Positions 1 through 11,000 of a DNA stretch of 64,000 bases are shown in pieces. Below the pieces are notes generated by a model, which searched no databases, was not told the origin of the DNA, and saw nothing but the letters and a program-made list of their open reading frames with translations. The first letter of the stretch is position 1, and each line of letters begins with the position of its first letter. This DNA is from Ichthyophis bannanicus. Lineage: Eukaryota > Chordata > Amphibia > Gymnophiona > Ichthyophiidae. The position numbers and the translations under genes were made by a program. The stretch lies in NCBI GenBank assembly GCA_033557465.1, contig CM066040.1, forward strand, positions 329,362,297 to 329,426,296, given 5' to 3'.

Positions 1-197
1 AATTTCAGCAGCTGAACATCGAGCGGATTACTGAAGCAGCCGACCTCTGATACAGAGATAATAAATCTCGGTGTTGAGTTGGAATTCATAATGCAGCAGC
101 ATATTTGTTCAAAAATGCTGAATTGATGAGATAATATACTGTATGAATGCCGTGGCTTGAAATGACTACGCTTTTTTACAAGTGAAATCATTAGCAT
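1..197. other. unassigned flank
   Basis: No ORF, repeat signature or RNA gene is recognised here. It ends at the left target-site duplication of the L1 that follows. Confidence 0.5.
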
Positions 198-213
198 GTT
201 ATAAATTATTTTT
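198..213. repeat. L1 target-site duplication, left copy
   Basis: The 16-bp sequence GTTATAAATTATTTTT recurs exactly at 6308-6323 and brackets the antisense L1. The T-rich end is shared with the element's poly(T), so the inner boundary is uncertain by a few bases. Confidence 0.8.
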
Positions 214-408
214 TTTTTATTTTTTTTTTTATAAACTTTATTTATGGTTCCACAGCACATAACAGGCAAGACAAAAGCAAATAACAAAAGCTCCAGCGGG
301 GTGTACTCTGATCCCCGCTGCAGGGCAACAGTTACAAAAGCCCATAAATACAATAACCAGCAAACAAACAACAATTAGAACCTAGATTTTCTGCTTTTTC
401 TGAAACTA

Positions 409-453
409 CACCCCCCCATACCCCCCCCTTCTATCCCCCCTCCCCCACCCCAG
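409..453 (-). repeat. G-rich tract in the L1 3' UTR
   Basis: The plus strand shows repeated runs of six to eight C separated by short spacers, so the L1 RNA strand carries several G-runs close to its 3' end. Mammalian L1 3' UTRs have a comparable G-rich polypurine tract that can form a quadruplex. Function here is inferred by analogy only. Confidence 0.6.
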
Positions 454-550
454 TAGCATGCCACAAGAAACAAATTACCCAAATCCAGGAAATTTACCAC
501 CAGAGGAAGTATCAAACTCAGTCCCTTGAGCCTAAGGCTACACCCAAACC

Positions 551-3500
551 CTAAAGACCCACTTGCAATATTGCATTCCTACAGTAGGGGCCCAGCTGCT
601 GTATGTAGGGTTCCCAAACAAGCATGAAGGTGGTCCAGCGTTTTACATGACTTCTAGCCCGCCAGCACTCCGCCAACATCAGCTGGTGGAAACTATTGCG
701 CCACTCCAGGAAGGTCGGTGGAAGTTGTTCCCGCCAGTGATGTAGGATGGGACCCTTCCCCACCAAGCACGCCTTCCGCACCAGAAGGCGGGGGCCCCTA
801 CCACTAGGGCAAGACTGTAACAAATGGTCCACCACTACAAAGGAGCCCGACCACGGAAAACGTTGTTGCAACAGGTACCCTAAATAAAGGTGAATACGCC
901 GCCAATAAGGGTGGATGCGCTTACATACCCACCACATATGGGCTAAGTCAGCCAAGGGTTCCGAGCATCTAGGACACGACCCATCCTGTGTCAAATGACT
1001 CCGCAGAGCCCGTCTAGGTGAAAAATGTACTCGGGTTAAAGCCTTGAACTGAATTTCCCGTCAGCGGGACCCCTCAACCAGCCGTACAATCCGGCCCAAA
1101 GCCTTTCGGATGGATCCCACCGGTATCTCTGACCCCAGCTCCCGTGCCCAGGCCTGCTCCACGGTATCATATCTCGGTGCCGCTCGGAGGCTCACAAGCC
1201 GCTTCTTCAATCCGGCAATCGAGGGCGGAAGGTCCTCCCCAAGGCCAAAAAATTCTATAAGCTGCGCGGAACGCTCCACCGCAAGCTCTTCCCTAGATAG
1301 AGAGGCCACGTAGTGAGAGAGTTGTAAATATGTAAAATAATGAGAAGGCTGCAATTCATATTCAATACTCAGTTCCCGGAACGTCTTGCAAGCCCCCGTC
1401 AAGCCTACCGTGTGTCCTAGGGTACGTATCCCCTTCTCCCGCCACCGAGAAAAGCCAACTGTCTCAGACCCTGGCGAGAAGTTAGCATTCCCCCTTAAAG
1501 GCAACCAACACGAAACTCGCCAATCTCGGTTCCAATAACTATTCAATTGCTGCCAGGTGCGGCGAGCCGCCGATACCAGCAAACTTCGTTTGGCACCAAC
1601 TGGAAATTGGGCATGGTCCGCATGCAGAACCCCCAACAGAGACAAAGGAGCCATCGCCGCCGATTCTAAACGTCGGGGTGTAAAAACACTAGTCCCTCCC
1701 AGCCAGTCCCCAATATGTCGTGCCTGGCAGGCCAGGGCATAAGACCATAAATCCGGGAGACCTATACCCCCATTACGCCAGGAACCAATCATTCGCGCCA
1801 TTGGAATGCGAGCACGGGCACCCTTCCATAAAAACCGCTGAATCTCAGATTCTATTTGACGAAGATCACGTTTCCACAGCCAAACCGGCAGGGTCTGCAG
1901 CCAATACAAAATTCGAGGGAGGATAACCATTTGCACAGCAGCTACCCTCCCCAACAATGACAGCGGGAGGGGCTGCCAGGCTCTCAGCTGAATTTTCATG
2001 CCAGTCAGAATCTTGTTCAGGTTACTACAATACAATTCTTGGGGCAACCGCGTTAAGACAATCCCTAAGTACACAAAACTCTGGTCTGCCCACTTCAACG
2101 GGAAGTCTCCTGGCCAGTGTCCGCGTAGCTGGCCCGACACATCAAGGGCTTTCGATTTGTCCTCGTTTATTCGAAGACCGGTGAAACTACCAAAGAGCCG
2201 GAATTCCTGCATTAATCTCTCAAGAGACTCACGGGGTGTGGTTAAATGCACCAGCATATCGTCCGCAAAGGCAGATATTTTGAATTCACTATCGCCCACC
2301 ACCACCCCCCTTATCTCCCTGGTCCCCTCTACATTTCGGATCAGTGGATCTAGAGCCAGGACAAATAGCATGGGAGACAGTGGACACCCCTGTCGAGTTC
2401 CCCTATGAAGAGCGAATGCCTCGGATAAGACTCCATTACTCAGCACCCGCGCTGTAGGCCGCTCATATAAACTATGCACCATCGCACAAAAAGAATGTCC
2501 CAATCCGTAGCGCGGTAGGAGGTGCTGTAGATATTGCCAATTGACTCGGTCAAACGCACGCTCAGCGTCGAAGCTCACCAGTAAGGAGGGCAGGCCATGC
2601 AAGTGCACCCACTCTAAAGATGTTAAGATTTTACGCAGATTACGTACCGCATGCCGACCCTTAACAAACCCGACCTGCGAGTCATGTATTAAATCACCGA
2701 GTACATCTGCCAGGCGATCCGCCAGGACTTTTGCCATAAGCTTCATATCATAGTTTAATAGAGAGATAGGTCGGTAAGACGAAGCCAGTAGTGGATCCTT
2801 ACCGGGTTTAGGGATCAGGGTGATGTAGGCCTGATTATCCCCCCAGCAGCGCCCTCCCCCTCCCACCCGTTGCCGATAAGTCTCCGCCAACACCGGGCTA
2901 ACCCCTTCAGACAATATCTTATAAAATTCGGCCCCAAAACCATCGGGGCCGGGTGCTTTATAACAGGTCGCAGTCACAATCACCTTCTGTATTTCCTGTA
3001 TAGTAATAGGTTGGTCGAGGAAAGTCCGTTGTTGCTCCGTCACCTGAGGTATATCTAACTTGCCAAGATAACCGGCCATACAGATGGGGTCAATCCCCTC
3101 TGCCTGGTACAAAGCCTGGAAAAAGTCCTTAAAAATAAGGCTAATCTCACTTTTACTACTATGCAATTTCCCGTGGCGATCTCTGAGGGCAGCTACCAAC
3201 CGCGTGCCTCTCTGCCCTTGTAGGCATCTCCCTAACAAGGTACCTGGCTTGTTCCCAAAACAATACAGTTTGTATTTATAATAAAGTAAGGACTTCTTAG
3301 CCCGTTGGTGTAACAAGGTGTTCAATGCAACCTGAAGTTCCCACCAATTTTTTCGATTTTGGGCCGTCGGGTAACGCCCGGCCCGACGTCGCGCTCGAGC
3401 TACCTGGTCTTCGAGTCGCACAATCTGCGCATTCAGCAATCTGCGCCTCCGAGCCACATACCCGATAATATCGCCACGGAGAACCACTTTGGCCGTCTCC

Positions 3501-4356
3501 CATACCAATTCCGGATCATCTTGATGGCCTTTGTGGTTCTCCTCAAATTTCCGCCACCTATCACAGAGAAACTGCCGAAATTGAGCGTCTTTATATAAGT
3601 CAAGAGGGAACCGCCACAAGCGAGCAGAGTCCTGTCCGCCGCCACCCTGCCACTCGATCCAAACCATTGCATGATCCGATATCTCGAGCGGGCCAATCTG
3701 TGCGTCCTCAATACGTGCAAACTGAGCTACGGAGACTAAAACATAATCAATACGAGCACTAGAACCTCTAGCCCGGGAGACATGTGTGAAATCTTTTTCA
3801 GTGGGATGTAGTAATCGCCAGGGGTCGACCAGATGAAGTCGGGAGCGGAGTCTCTGCATAATCCTAGAGACCGCCTGCCTCTCTCGAGTACATGACTCCC
3901 GCGAAGTGTCCAAATCAGGTTCAAAGACGCCATTAAAGTCACCACCCAGAACGAGGGGGACGTCAGGCAGTTGTTCCACTTCGGCTGCTTATTTTATAAG
4001 TCGGGATCTGGCCCATTCGAACCGTATATATCACCCAGGATAATCTCCCGGTCCTCCAGCATGCCATGTAATAAAAGAAACCGTCCGCGCGGATCCAAAA
4101 CCTGTTTAAGTAAGGTAAATCGCAGCCTCTTGTGCACTAAAATGGCTACACCCCCCTTCTTTCCCACTGCAGGAGCCCCCCAGACCTGGCCCACCCAGTC
4201 TCGGGCAAGCTTTGCATGTTCCTCCGCCGTCTGGTGGGTCTCCTGGAGTAGCGCAACATCACACCGCTGACGAGCCAGGGCCTTAAGTATTTTATATCGC
4301 TTAATAGGTGTTCCTAAACCACAAACATTCCATGATATAATCCTCACCATGCCCAC
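551..4356 (-). pseudogene. L1 ORF2: endonuclease, reverse transcriptase, C-terminal Cys/His domain
   Basis: About 1,270 codons encode the enzyme that nicks target DNA and copies the L1 RNA. The N terminus (4356-3994) is an APE-type endonuclease with an ISWNVCGLG start and an LLQETH motif; it continues with GGDFNG and a SDHAM motif near 3660. The RT core has the YRPISLLN block, an AFDRVNW block and the catalytic FADD near 2260. The C terminus has a CPRC ... H ... C cluster near 930-970, typical of L1 ORF2. Two lesions are visible. The endonuclease frame ends at 3994 and resumes in another frame at 3979, where the new frame has its own TAA just upstream. A single in-frame TGA at 1061-1063 splits RT from the Cys/His tail, and CGA to TGA decay is likely. 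The protein is otherwise continuous, so this is a recently disabled copy. Confidence 0.93.
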
Positions 4357-5290
4357 GGCAGCTTGTGACCTGTAGGCCGGTGAAAATTACTCTGCTGTTC
4401 CAAGGAGAGACCCCCCCAGCCTAGAGTCTCTTCCCCATCACCTCTATAGTTCCTTAGCTTGTCTTCTGTAGGGTAAATCAACGTGTTCCAGTCCTGAGTT
4501 GTGGCAGCCACCCCCCCTCCCCCACTCTCCCCCCCCATCCCTGAACACTCATACCTACTCCCCACCCCATCTTACACCCCCCCCCCGGTGCTACCCTAAG
4601 GCCTCCCTCCCTCGCCTCCTCTGAGAGAGACTACTGAGGTCCCACTGAGCTCCACCCGCTCCCCCCCCTCCCCCAGGTTGGACAAAACTCTACCGCCCCT
4701 ACTTACTACACCCTCCACTCATCAGGGAAGCACACCCCGCTCACCCGACCCTAGCCCATGGCCTACCCAAAATAAACTACCTCCCACAAAATCTAGAAAA
4801 CAGAATCGGGACCAGAACAGTCCCCAATCCACTCCCCAAAGAAGAGAAAAAAACCCCCAAAAAACAAAAAAAACATCGGCATTAACATATACCGTAGGTT
4901 AACTCAGTGATAAAGTACATTAAGAAATCGGAAGATGTACGAGGCCACAGAGCACCCACACGCCCCATGTGCTATCCCTCAGGGGCCAGGCACATCCCCC
5001 GACAGCAGCCCAAGGGAGGGCTATAAAGGCAGAGGAACCGACAGAACCCAAGGCACAACCAGGGGTACTGCACACCGTCCTCCACAGCCTGCAGTAGGCC
5101 GTCTTGTGTCAACCCCCCCATAGAGCGGCACAGCCAAGCTCGTATCATCTGGCCAATGAAGGCCAGTACCACTACAAACCCCAGAATTAGCCTTCCCACG
5201 CAGCCATAGAGCAGCTGTACACACCTTACCGCGGGAGTAGCTAAATAAAGGAAAAGCAGGAAAATAGACAAGGACATTGTCCCAAGTCCA
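4357..5290 (-). other. L1 inter-ORF spacer
   Basis: Roughly 930 bp separate ORF1 from ORF2. It includes long C-runs on the plus strand (about 4500-4680), which are G-runs in the L1 RNA. Short open frames here have no recognisable domain and I do not call them genes. Confidence 0.6.
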
Positions 5291-6133
5291 TTATGGAGCC
5301 GGTTGATGATCCCGCGGCAGAGACGCCACTTGATTCACATAGGACCCAGCCGCTGCTGCCGATTCGAAGACTTTGTGAGTGTTTTGATAGAAGACGTGCA
5401 GTCGGGCTGGATATTGCACGGAGAAGCGTATTTGTGCTGCAATTAGCTTTTCACAGAGGGGTGCATACTCTCGCCGTTGTTTGCTGAGAGCCACCGAATA
5501 GTCCTGCGCCACCTGGATTTTGCCATTTTCATACATAAAATCTCCCTTCTGCCTCGCTGCCCGCATAATTTTCTCCTTAAAGGGGAACCGCAGAAACTTA
5601 GCCAGCACAATCCTCGGCCGTCGATCCCGGGTCTGCGCATTCCCCACCCGATGCACTCTTTCAATGCAGGGCAGTTCAGCAGAGTTGTCTTCTCCCAAAA
5701 GATCCACCACTAAGGCCTCCAAATACTCACGAAGGTCGCGATCTGCCACCGTTTCAGGGATACCCATGAACCGTAAGTTGTTCCTGCGGGTACGGTTCTC
5801 GAGGTCATCGAGTTTGGCCGCTTGTTGAGCAACTTGCATTTTCAGGCCCTCAACCTCGTGTGTTAACACTGTGGCGCCATCTTCGGCCTGTCCCAGGCGG
5901 TCTTCCACCTCCCGGAGCCGACCTCCGAAAGTGTCCATTGAGGTCCGCAAACCGTCCATTTTCTCGTGCAATGCAGCGAACTGGGATGACAGAGCCTCCG
6001 CTACTGCAGCCGACATTTCATCGAGGAGGGCCGGCGATTTTGGTGATCGCGGTCCCCCAGCGGCCTCCGCCGCTTTGCTCGCACCCGCCAGCCGCTCTTT
6101 TTCTTTGCGGGCAGATTTCACTGCAGACGCCAT
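5291..6133 (-). CDS. L1 ORF1p, RNA-binding nucleic-acid chaperone
   Basis: This is an uninterrupted 280-codon ORF. The Ala/Lys-rich N terminus (1-45) is followed by a predicted coiled coil with heptad-like spacing (about 45-115), which trimerises ORF1p in known L1s. The junction motif LDDLENRTRRNNLRFMGIPE (about 107-126) is the classic start of the L1 RRM-type domain. A conserved ERVHRVG segment follows near residue 158, then a basic C-terminal domain with YAPLCEKL. ORF1p coats L1 RNA in cytoplasmic particles and is needed for retrotransposition. The start is the first Met downstream of a GC-rich 5' UTR. Length is near the usual 300 or so residues, and it looks intact. Confidence 0.93.
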   Translation of the reverse strand: MASAVKSARKEKERLAGASKAAEAAGGPRSPKSPALLDEMSAAVAEALSSQFAALHEKMDGLRTSMDTFGGRLREVEDRLGQAEDGATVLTHEVEGLKMQVAQQAAKLDDLENRTRRNNLRFMGIPETVADRDLREYLEALVVDLLGEDNSAELPCIERVHRVGNAQTRDRRPRIVLAKFLRFPFKEKIMRAARQKGDFMYENGKIQVAQDYSVALSKQRREYAPLCEKLIAAQIRFSVQYPARLHVFYQNTHKVFESAAAAGSYVNQVASLPRDHQPAP

Positions 6134-6307
6134 GGCCCCGGTTTACCACCGCCGGTATTTGGATACCTGCGTCGCTGGGGTGGACGGGGTTCAAAAAGCT
6201 TCCGCACTATCCGGGGAATATCGGTAGTTTTAGCCGGCTTAACTAGAGGGGGGAGCGGAGCTCGTTCAGGATGCTGCCACTAGCGAGCTCGCATCACGTG
6301 ACCTCTC
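6134..6307 (-). promoter_or_regulatory. L1 5' UTR, presumed internal promoter
   Basis: A GC-rich stretch lies between the right target duplication and the ORF1 start. L1 5' UTRs carry the internal promoter, and the function here is inferred from position. On the minus strand it starts with a GTCACGTGATG motif, comparable to GTGACATCACC at the start of the second L1 at 62.8 kb. Confidence 0.55.
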
Positions 6308-6323
6308 GTTATAAATTATTTTT
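6308..6323. repeat. L1 target-site duplication, right copy
   Basis: Exact repeat of 198-213. Immediately downstream the sequence becomes sense CR1 reverse transcriptase. Confidence 0.8.
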
Positions 6324-6560
6324 AACATCTTTGTTAGTGATATTGCCGAAGGGCTGTCAGGTAAAGTTTGCCTCTTTGCGGATGATACCAAACTCTGCAA
6401 TAGAGAAGACACCAAGAAAGGTGTAGATAACATGAGGAGGGATCTAGCTAAGCTTGAAGAATGGTCTGGAATTTGTCAGCTGAGATTTAATGCTAAAAAA
6501 AATGCAAGGTCATGCATTTGGGCTACAGCAATCCAAGACAGCAATACAGTATAGGGGGTG
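6324..6560 (+). mobile_element. CR1 copy 1 (sense), piece 1: RT fragment
   Basis: Translation gives NIFVSDIAEGL, a FADDTKLCN catalytic block and VDNMRRDLAKLEEW, as in CR1 reverse transcriptase. The same sequence recurs at 13062-13297. The copy starts mid-RT and continues at 10343 after an inserted antisense CR1. Confidence 0.85.
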
Positions 6561-6731
6561 AACATAAGAACATAAGATATGCCATACTGGGTCAGACCAA
6601 GGTCCATCAAGCCCAGTATTCTGTTTCCAACAGTGGCCAATCTAGGTCATATTTACCTAGCAGTTTATCCCAAGAGACACAAGTTCCACAATGCTTGTAC
6701 TGGGTCAAGCATTGATATCTTCGGTCACTTC

Positions 6732-9689
6732 TTAATAATGGTTTATGGACCTTTCCTCCAGGAACTTGTCCAAACCTTTTTTAAACCCAGCTACACTAAC
6801 AGCCTTTACTACATCCTCCGGTAACAAATTCCAGAGTTTGATTACACGTTGAGTGAAAAAATATTTTCTTTTATTAGTCTTAAATAGTTTACCCTGTAGC
6901 TTCATTGCATGTCCCCTAGTCTTTCTATGTTCTGATAAGGTAAACAATCTACGTTTACCCGTTCCACTCCGTTCATTAATTTATAGACTTCTATCATATC
7001 TCCCCTCAGCCGTCTCTTTTCCAGGTTAAAGAGCCCTAACCTTTTTAGCCTTTCTTCATAGGAGTATCCTTCCATCCCCTTTACCATTTTGGTGGCTCTT
7101 CTCTGTACCTTTTCTAAAATCGCTATATCCTTTTTAAGATACGGCGACCAGAATTGCACACAATATTCAAGGTGCGGTCTCACCATGGAACGATATAGAG
7201 GCATTATAATAACTTTTGTTTTATTTTCCATTCCTTTCCTTATCATACCTAGCATTCTATTTGCTCTCTTGGCCACCGCTGCACACTGGGCCGAGGGTTT
7301 TAACATGGTATCCACAATGACACCTAAATCTTTTTCCTGGGTGGTGGTTCCTATTGTGGAACCTTGCATCGTGTAACCATAGTTTGGGTTGTTCTTCCCT
7401 AGGTGCATAACCTTGCACTTGTCCACATTAAATTTCATCTGCCATTTTGATGCCCAGTCTTCCAATTTATCAAGATCCTCTTGCAATTTTTCACAATCCT
7501 CTTGGGTTTTAACAACTTTAAATAGTTTTGTGTCATCTGCAAATCTGATAACCTCACTCGTTATTCCACTTTCCAGGTCATTTATGAATATGTCAAAAAG
7601 CAGCAGACCCAGCACAGATCCCTGGGGTACACCACTATTCACCTTTCTCCATTGGGAAAATTGGCCATTTAGCCCTACCCTCTGCTTTCTATCTTTTAAC
7701 CAGTTCCTGATCCACACTAGTACACTGCCTCCTATCCCATGACTCTTTAGTTTTGCCAAAGGTCTCTGATGAGGGACCTTGTCAAAGGCTTTCTGAAAGT
7801 CCAGATACACAATATGAACTGACTCACCTTTGTCCACCTGTTTATTCACTCCTTCAAAAAAACATAACAGATTAGTAAGACAAGATCTTCCTTGTCTAAA
7901 GCCATGTTGGCTGTCTCCCATTAGGTTGTGACTATCTACATGCTGAGTAATTTTATTCTTTATGATGGTTTCTACCATTTTTCCCGGTACTGACGTCAGG
8001 CTCACCGGTCTGTAGTTTTCCGGATCACCCCTGGAACCCTTTTTAAAAATTGGTGTTACATTGGCGATCCTCCAATCTTCAGGTATTAGAGATGATTTTA
8101 ATGATAGTTCACAGATTACTGATAGCAGTTCTGCAATTTCATATTTCAGTTCTTTCAACACCCTTGGATGTATACCATCCGGCCCAGGTGATTTGCTACT
8201 CTTCAGTTTATCTAATAGTTGTAAGACATCTTCCCGATGTATCGATATTTCCTTCAATTCTTCCGCACCTTTAAATACCACTTCAGTCAAGGGTAACATC
8301 CCTACATCTTTCTCAGTAAAGACCGAAGCAAAGAATTCATTCAGTCTCTCCGCTATCCCCTTGTCGCCTCTTAGTGCTCCTTTAACCCCTTTATCATCTA
8401 ATGGAGCAACTGACTCTCACAGGTTTATTGCTACGAATGTACTTGAAAAGGTCTTTATTTCGCGTTTTTGCTTCCGCAGCAAGCTTCTTCTCAAATTCTC
8501 TCTTTGCCTGCCTTATCAATGCCTGGCATTTGACTTGCCAGTGCTTGTGCTGTTTCCAGGTTTTGTCATTTGGCTCTTTTTTCCATTTCCTGAAAGATGC
8601 TTTTTTGGCAACAACAGCCTCTCTGACCCCACCTTTAAACCATGCTGGCAGTTTTTTGGACTTCCTTCTACTTTTCTTAAAGCGTGGAATACAGCTGGTC
8701 TGGGCTTCCAAGATAGTATTTTTCAACAACACCCAAGCTTGATGTACGTCTTTAACCTTCGCAACTGCTCCTTTTAGTTTTTTCTTAACTGTTTTCCTGA
8801 TTTTATCATAGTCTCCCTTTCGAAAGTTAAAAGGTAGTACTGTGGATTTCCTTACTATCCCTCCTCCACTAATTAAATCAAAGGCGATCATGCTATGATC
8901 ACTATTGCCAAGTGGCCCCAACACCCTTATCTCTTGCACTAGATCTGGTGTTCCACTAAGGACTAGGTCTAATATGGCTTTCCCTCTGGTCGGTTCATGA
9001 ACCAGCTGCTCCAAGAAGCAGTCATTTATTTTATCCAAGAACTTTATCTCCCTAGCATATCCTGATGTGACACTGACCCAGTCGATACCGGGGTAATTGA
9101 AATCACCCATTATTATTACTGCGCTGTAACCTTTGTTAGCTTCCTTGATTTCTTTGAGCATTTCATCATCCATTTGGTCATTCTGGCCAGGTGCTCGATA
9201 GTACACTCCCACTGCCATCGCCTTCCCCCTTTTATATGGAATTTCAATCCATATAGATTCTACAGCAGATTTTGTTTCCTGCAAAACTTTAATCCTTTCT
9301 GAGTCAATGCCCTCTCTAACATAGAGCGCAACCTCTCCACCAATTTGATCAGCTCTATCATTACGATATAGTTTGTACCCAGGTATCACAGTGTCCCACT
9401 GGTTGTCCTGCTTCCACCATGTCTCTGATATCCCAATCATATCTAACCTTTCATTTAGTGCTATATATTCTAACTCTCCCATCTTATTCTTTAGACTTCT
9501 AGTATTTGCATACAGGCATTTTAGAGAATGTATTTTATTCATGTTAATTTGGCTATTGTTAGACATGGGTAAATTGGGATCTTTAAGCTCTGTCTGCTCC
9601 ATACTTGAGGGCATTTGGGCTACTTTACTCTTTTGTGGAACCTCTCTGCTTTTGGTAGTATCCTTCAAGGATACATTCTTCCGAACCAT
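6732..9689 (-). pseudogene. CR1 ORF2: endonuclease and reverse transcriptase
   Basis: About 980 codons in three frames. The N-terminal part (9689-8394) is an APE-type endonuclease with YANTRSLKNK, ISETWW, MGDFNYPGIDW and NSDHSMI motifs. The middle (8299-6902) is the RT with GPDGIHPRVLK, YRPVSLTS, DFQKAFDKV, GVPQGSVLG and the catalytic FADDT, followed by the thumb-like [10 protein letters not shown] block. The C-terminal tail (6947-6732) includes YFFTQRVIKLWN and ends near DKFLEE. Frames shift near 8400 and near 6940, so the copy is dead but only lightly damaged. The protein would nick DNA and copy CR1 RNA in the nucleus. It starts 35 bp downstream of the ORF1 stop. Confidence 0.92.
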
Positions 9690-9724
9690 CCGCTCTTGGG
9701 CGACTGTCGGCTTTCCCCTAATAT

Positions 9725-10342
9725 CTAGTTTAAAAGCTGCTCTATCTCCTTTTTAAAGGTTAATGCCAGCAGCCTGGTTCCATCCCGGTTAAGGTGAAGC
9801 CCATCCCTTCGGAAGAGCCCCTCCTTTCCCCAGAATGTTCCCCAGTGCCTAACAAATCCAAAACACTCATCTCTGCACCATTGTCTCATCCATGCATTGA
9901 GACTCCGGAGCTCTGCCTGTCTTTTGGGTCCTGCGCGTGGAACAGGAAGCATTTCGGAGAATGCTACCCTGGAAGTTCTGGATTTCAACTTCCTACCTAA
10001 AAGCCTAAATTTTGCCTCCAGAACCTCCCTACCACATTTTCCTATGTCATTGGTACTGACATATACCAAGACAGCAGACTCCTCCCCAGCACTATCTAAG
10101 ACCTTATCTAGGTGGCGCGTGAGGTCCGCTACCTTTGCACCAGGCAGGCATGTTACCAGGCGATCCTCACGTCCACCAGCCACCCAGCTATCTACATGCC
10201 TAATGATCGAATCACCAACTATAACGGCTGTCCTAACCCTTCCCTCATGGGCACATGGCCCTGGAGAAACTTCCTCGGTGCGAGAGGGTTTTACATCACC
10301 TGGAGGACAGGTCCTAGTTACAGGATCACTTCCTGCCACATC
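9725..10342 (-). pseudogene. CR1 ORF1, SGNH-hydrolase (esterase-like) domain, 5' truncated
   Basis: An open frame of about 205 codons with no start inside the element. It shows the order of SGNH/GDSL hydrolase blocks: VGDSIIRHVD (block I Ser), a VSTNDIG block where most CR1 copies have GTND, and DGLHLNRDG (block V, catalytic Asp and His). Vertebrate CR1 ORF1 proteins carry such an esterase domain and are thought to aid RNP or membrane association. The N-terminal zinc-finger half is missing through 5' truncation. The GTND to STND change may weaken the oxyanion block. Confidence 0.85.
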
Positions 10343-10651
10343 CACAAAAGAAGAGCAGGACCTAGGTGTGATTGTGTCTGATGCTCTTAAAGTAGCTAAA
10401 CAAGTAGAAAAGGCGACTGTGAAAGCTAGAAGGATGCTTGGGTGTATAAGGAGAGTAATGGCCAGCAGAAGAAAGGAGGTGATAGTGCCTCTGTGTAAGT
10501 CTTTGGTGCGGCCTCATTTGGAGTATTTTGTGCAATTCTGGAGATTGCACCTTTAAAAGGATATAAGCGGGTACAGAGGGTGGCTACTAAAATGGCTAGT
10601 GTTCTTCATTATAAAGCATATGAGGACAGTTTTAAGGATCTTAATATGTAT
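10343..10651 (+). mobile_element. CR1 copy 1 (sense), piece 2: C-terminal RT region
   Basis: The region aligns with 13316-13620 and encodes EQDLGVIVSDALKVAKQVEKA and RPHLEYFVQFW. It is split at 10651 by the solo LTR and continues at 11955. Confidence 0.85.
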
Positions 10652-10823
10652 TGTCCTCCTCCCCCGCCTAGGGCCGATGGCTCTATGGCGAGGGCGACCT
10701 CTTATATGTTTTCAAGCGTCCTTATTAACTACTATAGCAGCAAGGGTTGCTGGGAGTTGTAGTTTAAGTAGCTATTCAACAAATGTGTTGTGGCACAAGG
10801 GTCCTTTTTTAAACAGATACATT

Positions 10824-10829
10824 TTTATT
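10824..10829 (-). promoter_or_regulatory. AATAAA polyadenylation signal in solo LTR
   Basis: The minus-strand AATAAA lies about 175 bp from the LTR 3' end. Equivalent signals lie about 170 bp from the end in copy 2 (21260-21265) and about 205 bp in copy 3 (44986-44991). The position fits an R/U5 boundary and supports the minus-strand orientation. Confidence 0.55.
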
Positions 10830-11000
10830 TGGGGATTCTTCCCTTGCACATGGGTTCAATAGCTCAAAACATGGCACGGCAAAACAATAGGAAAATCAGG
10901 AGCAAATTAAAGTCAGAAAACAAAGCAGGTAATAAACTGTTTCTTCACAGCAAATAAACAGGCAGAACAACTTTGTATTTTCCTCATACAAAGTTGGCTT

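Larger units (their letters stand above)
214..6307 (-). mobile_element. near full-length L1 (LINE-1/Tx1-like) retrotransposon, antisense
   Basis: The element reads on the minus strand as a 5' UTR, ORF1 (6133-5291), a long inter-ORF spacer, ORF2 (4356-551), a 3' UTR with G-tracts, and a poly(A) tail seen as T-runs at 211-230. A 16-bp target-site duplication flanks it, as expected from target-primed reverse transcription. ORF1 is open and ORF2 has only a few lesions, so insertion is relatively recent. It landed at the edge of a sense CR1 that resumes at 6324. Confidence 0.92.
6561..10342 (-). mobile_element. antisense CR1 with ORF1 (esterase) and ORF2
   Basis: The minus strand reads ORF1 (truncated at 10342), ORF2, a short 3' UTR, and a tail of 8-bp CATAAGAA-type repeats at 6561-6575 (TTCTTATG on the element strand). 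CR1 elements end in short tandem repeats rather than poly(A). It is inserted in sense CR1 copy 1. Comparison with 13298-13330 shows the target sequence up to GGGGGTGAA on the left and TCCACNAAAGAAGA on the right, with about 9 bp of target missing. Confidence 0.9.

Noticed and set aside
4972..5277. Hydrophobic minus-strand ORF of about 100 codons between L1 ORF1 and ORF2
   Set aside because: It has no family match and lies in the spacer with biased base composition; probably a chance frame.
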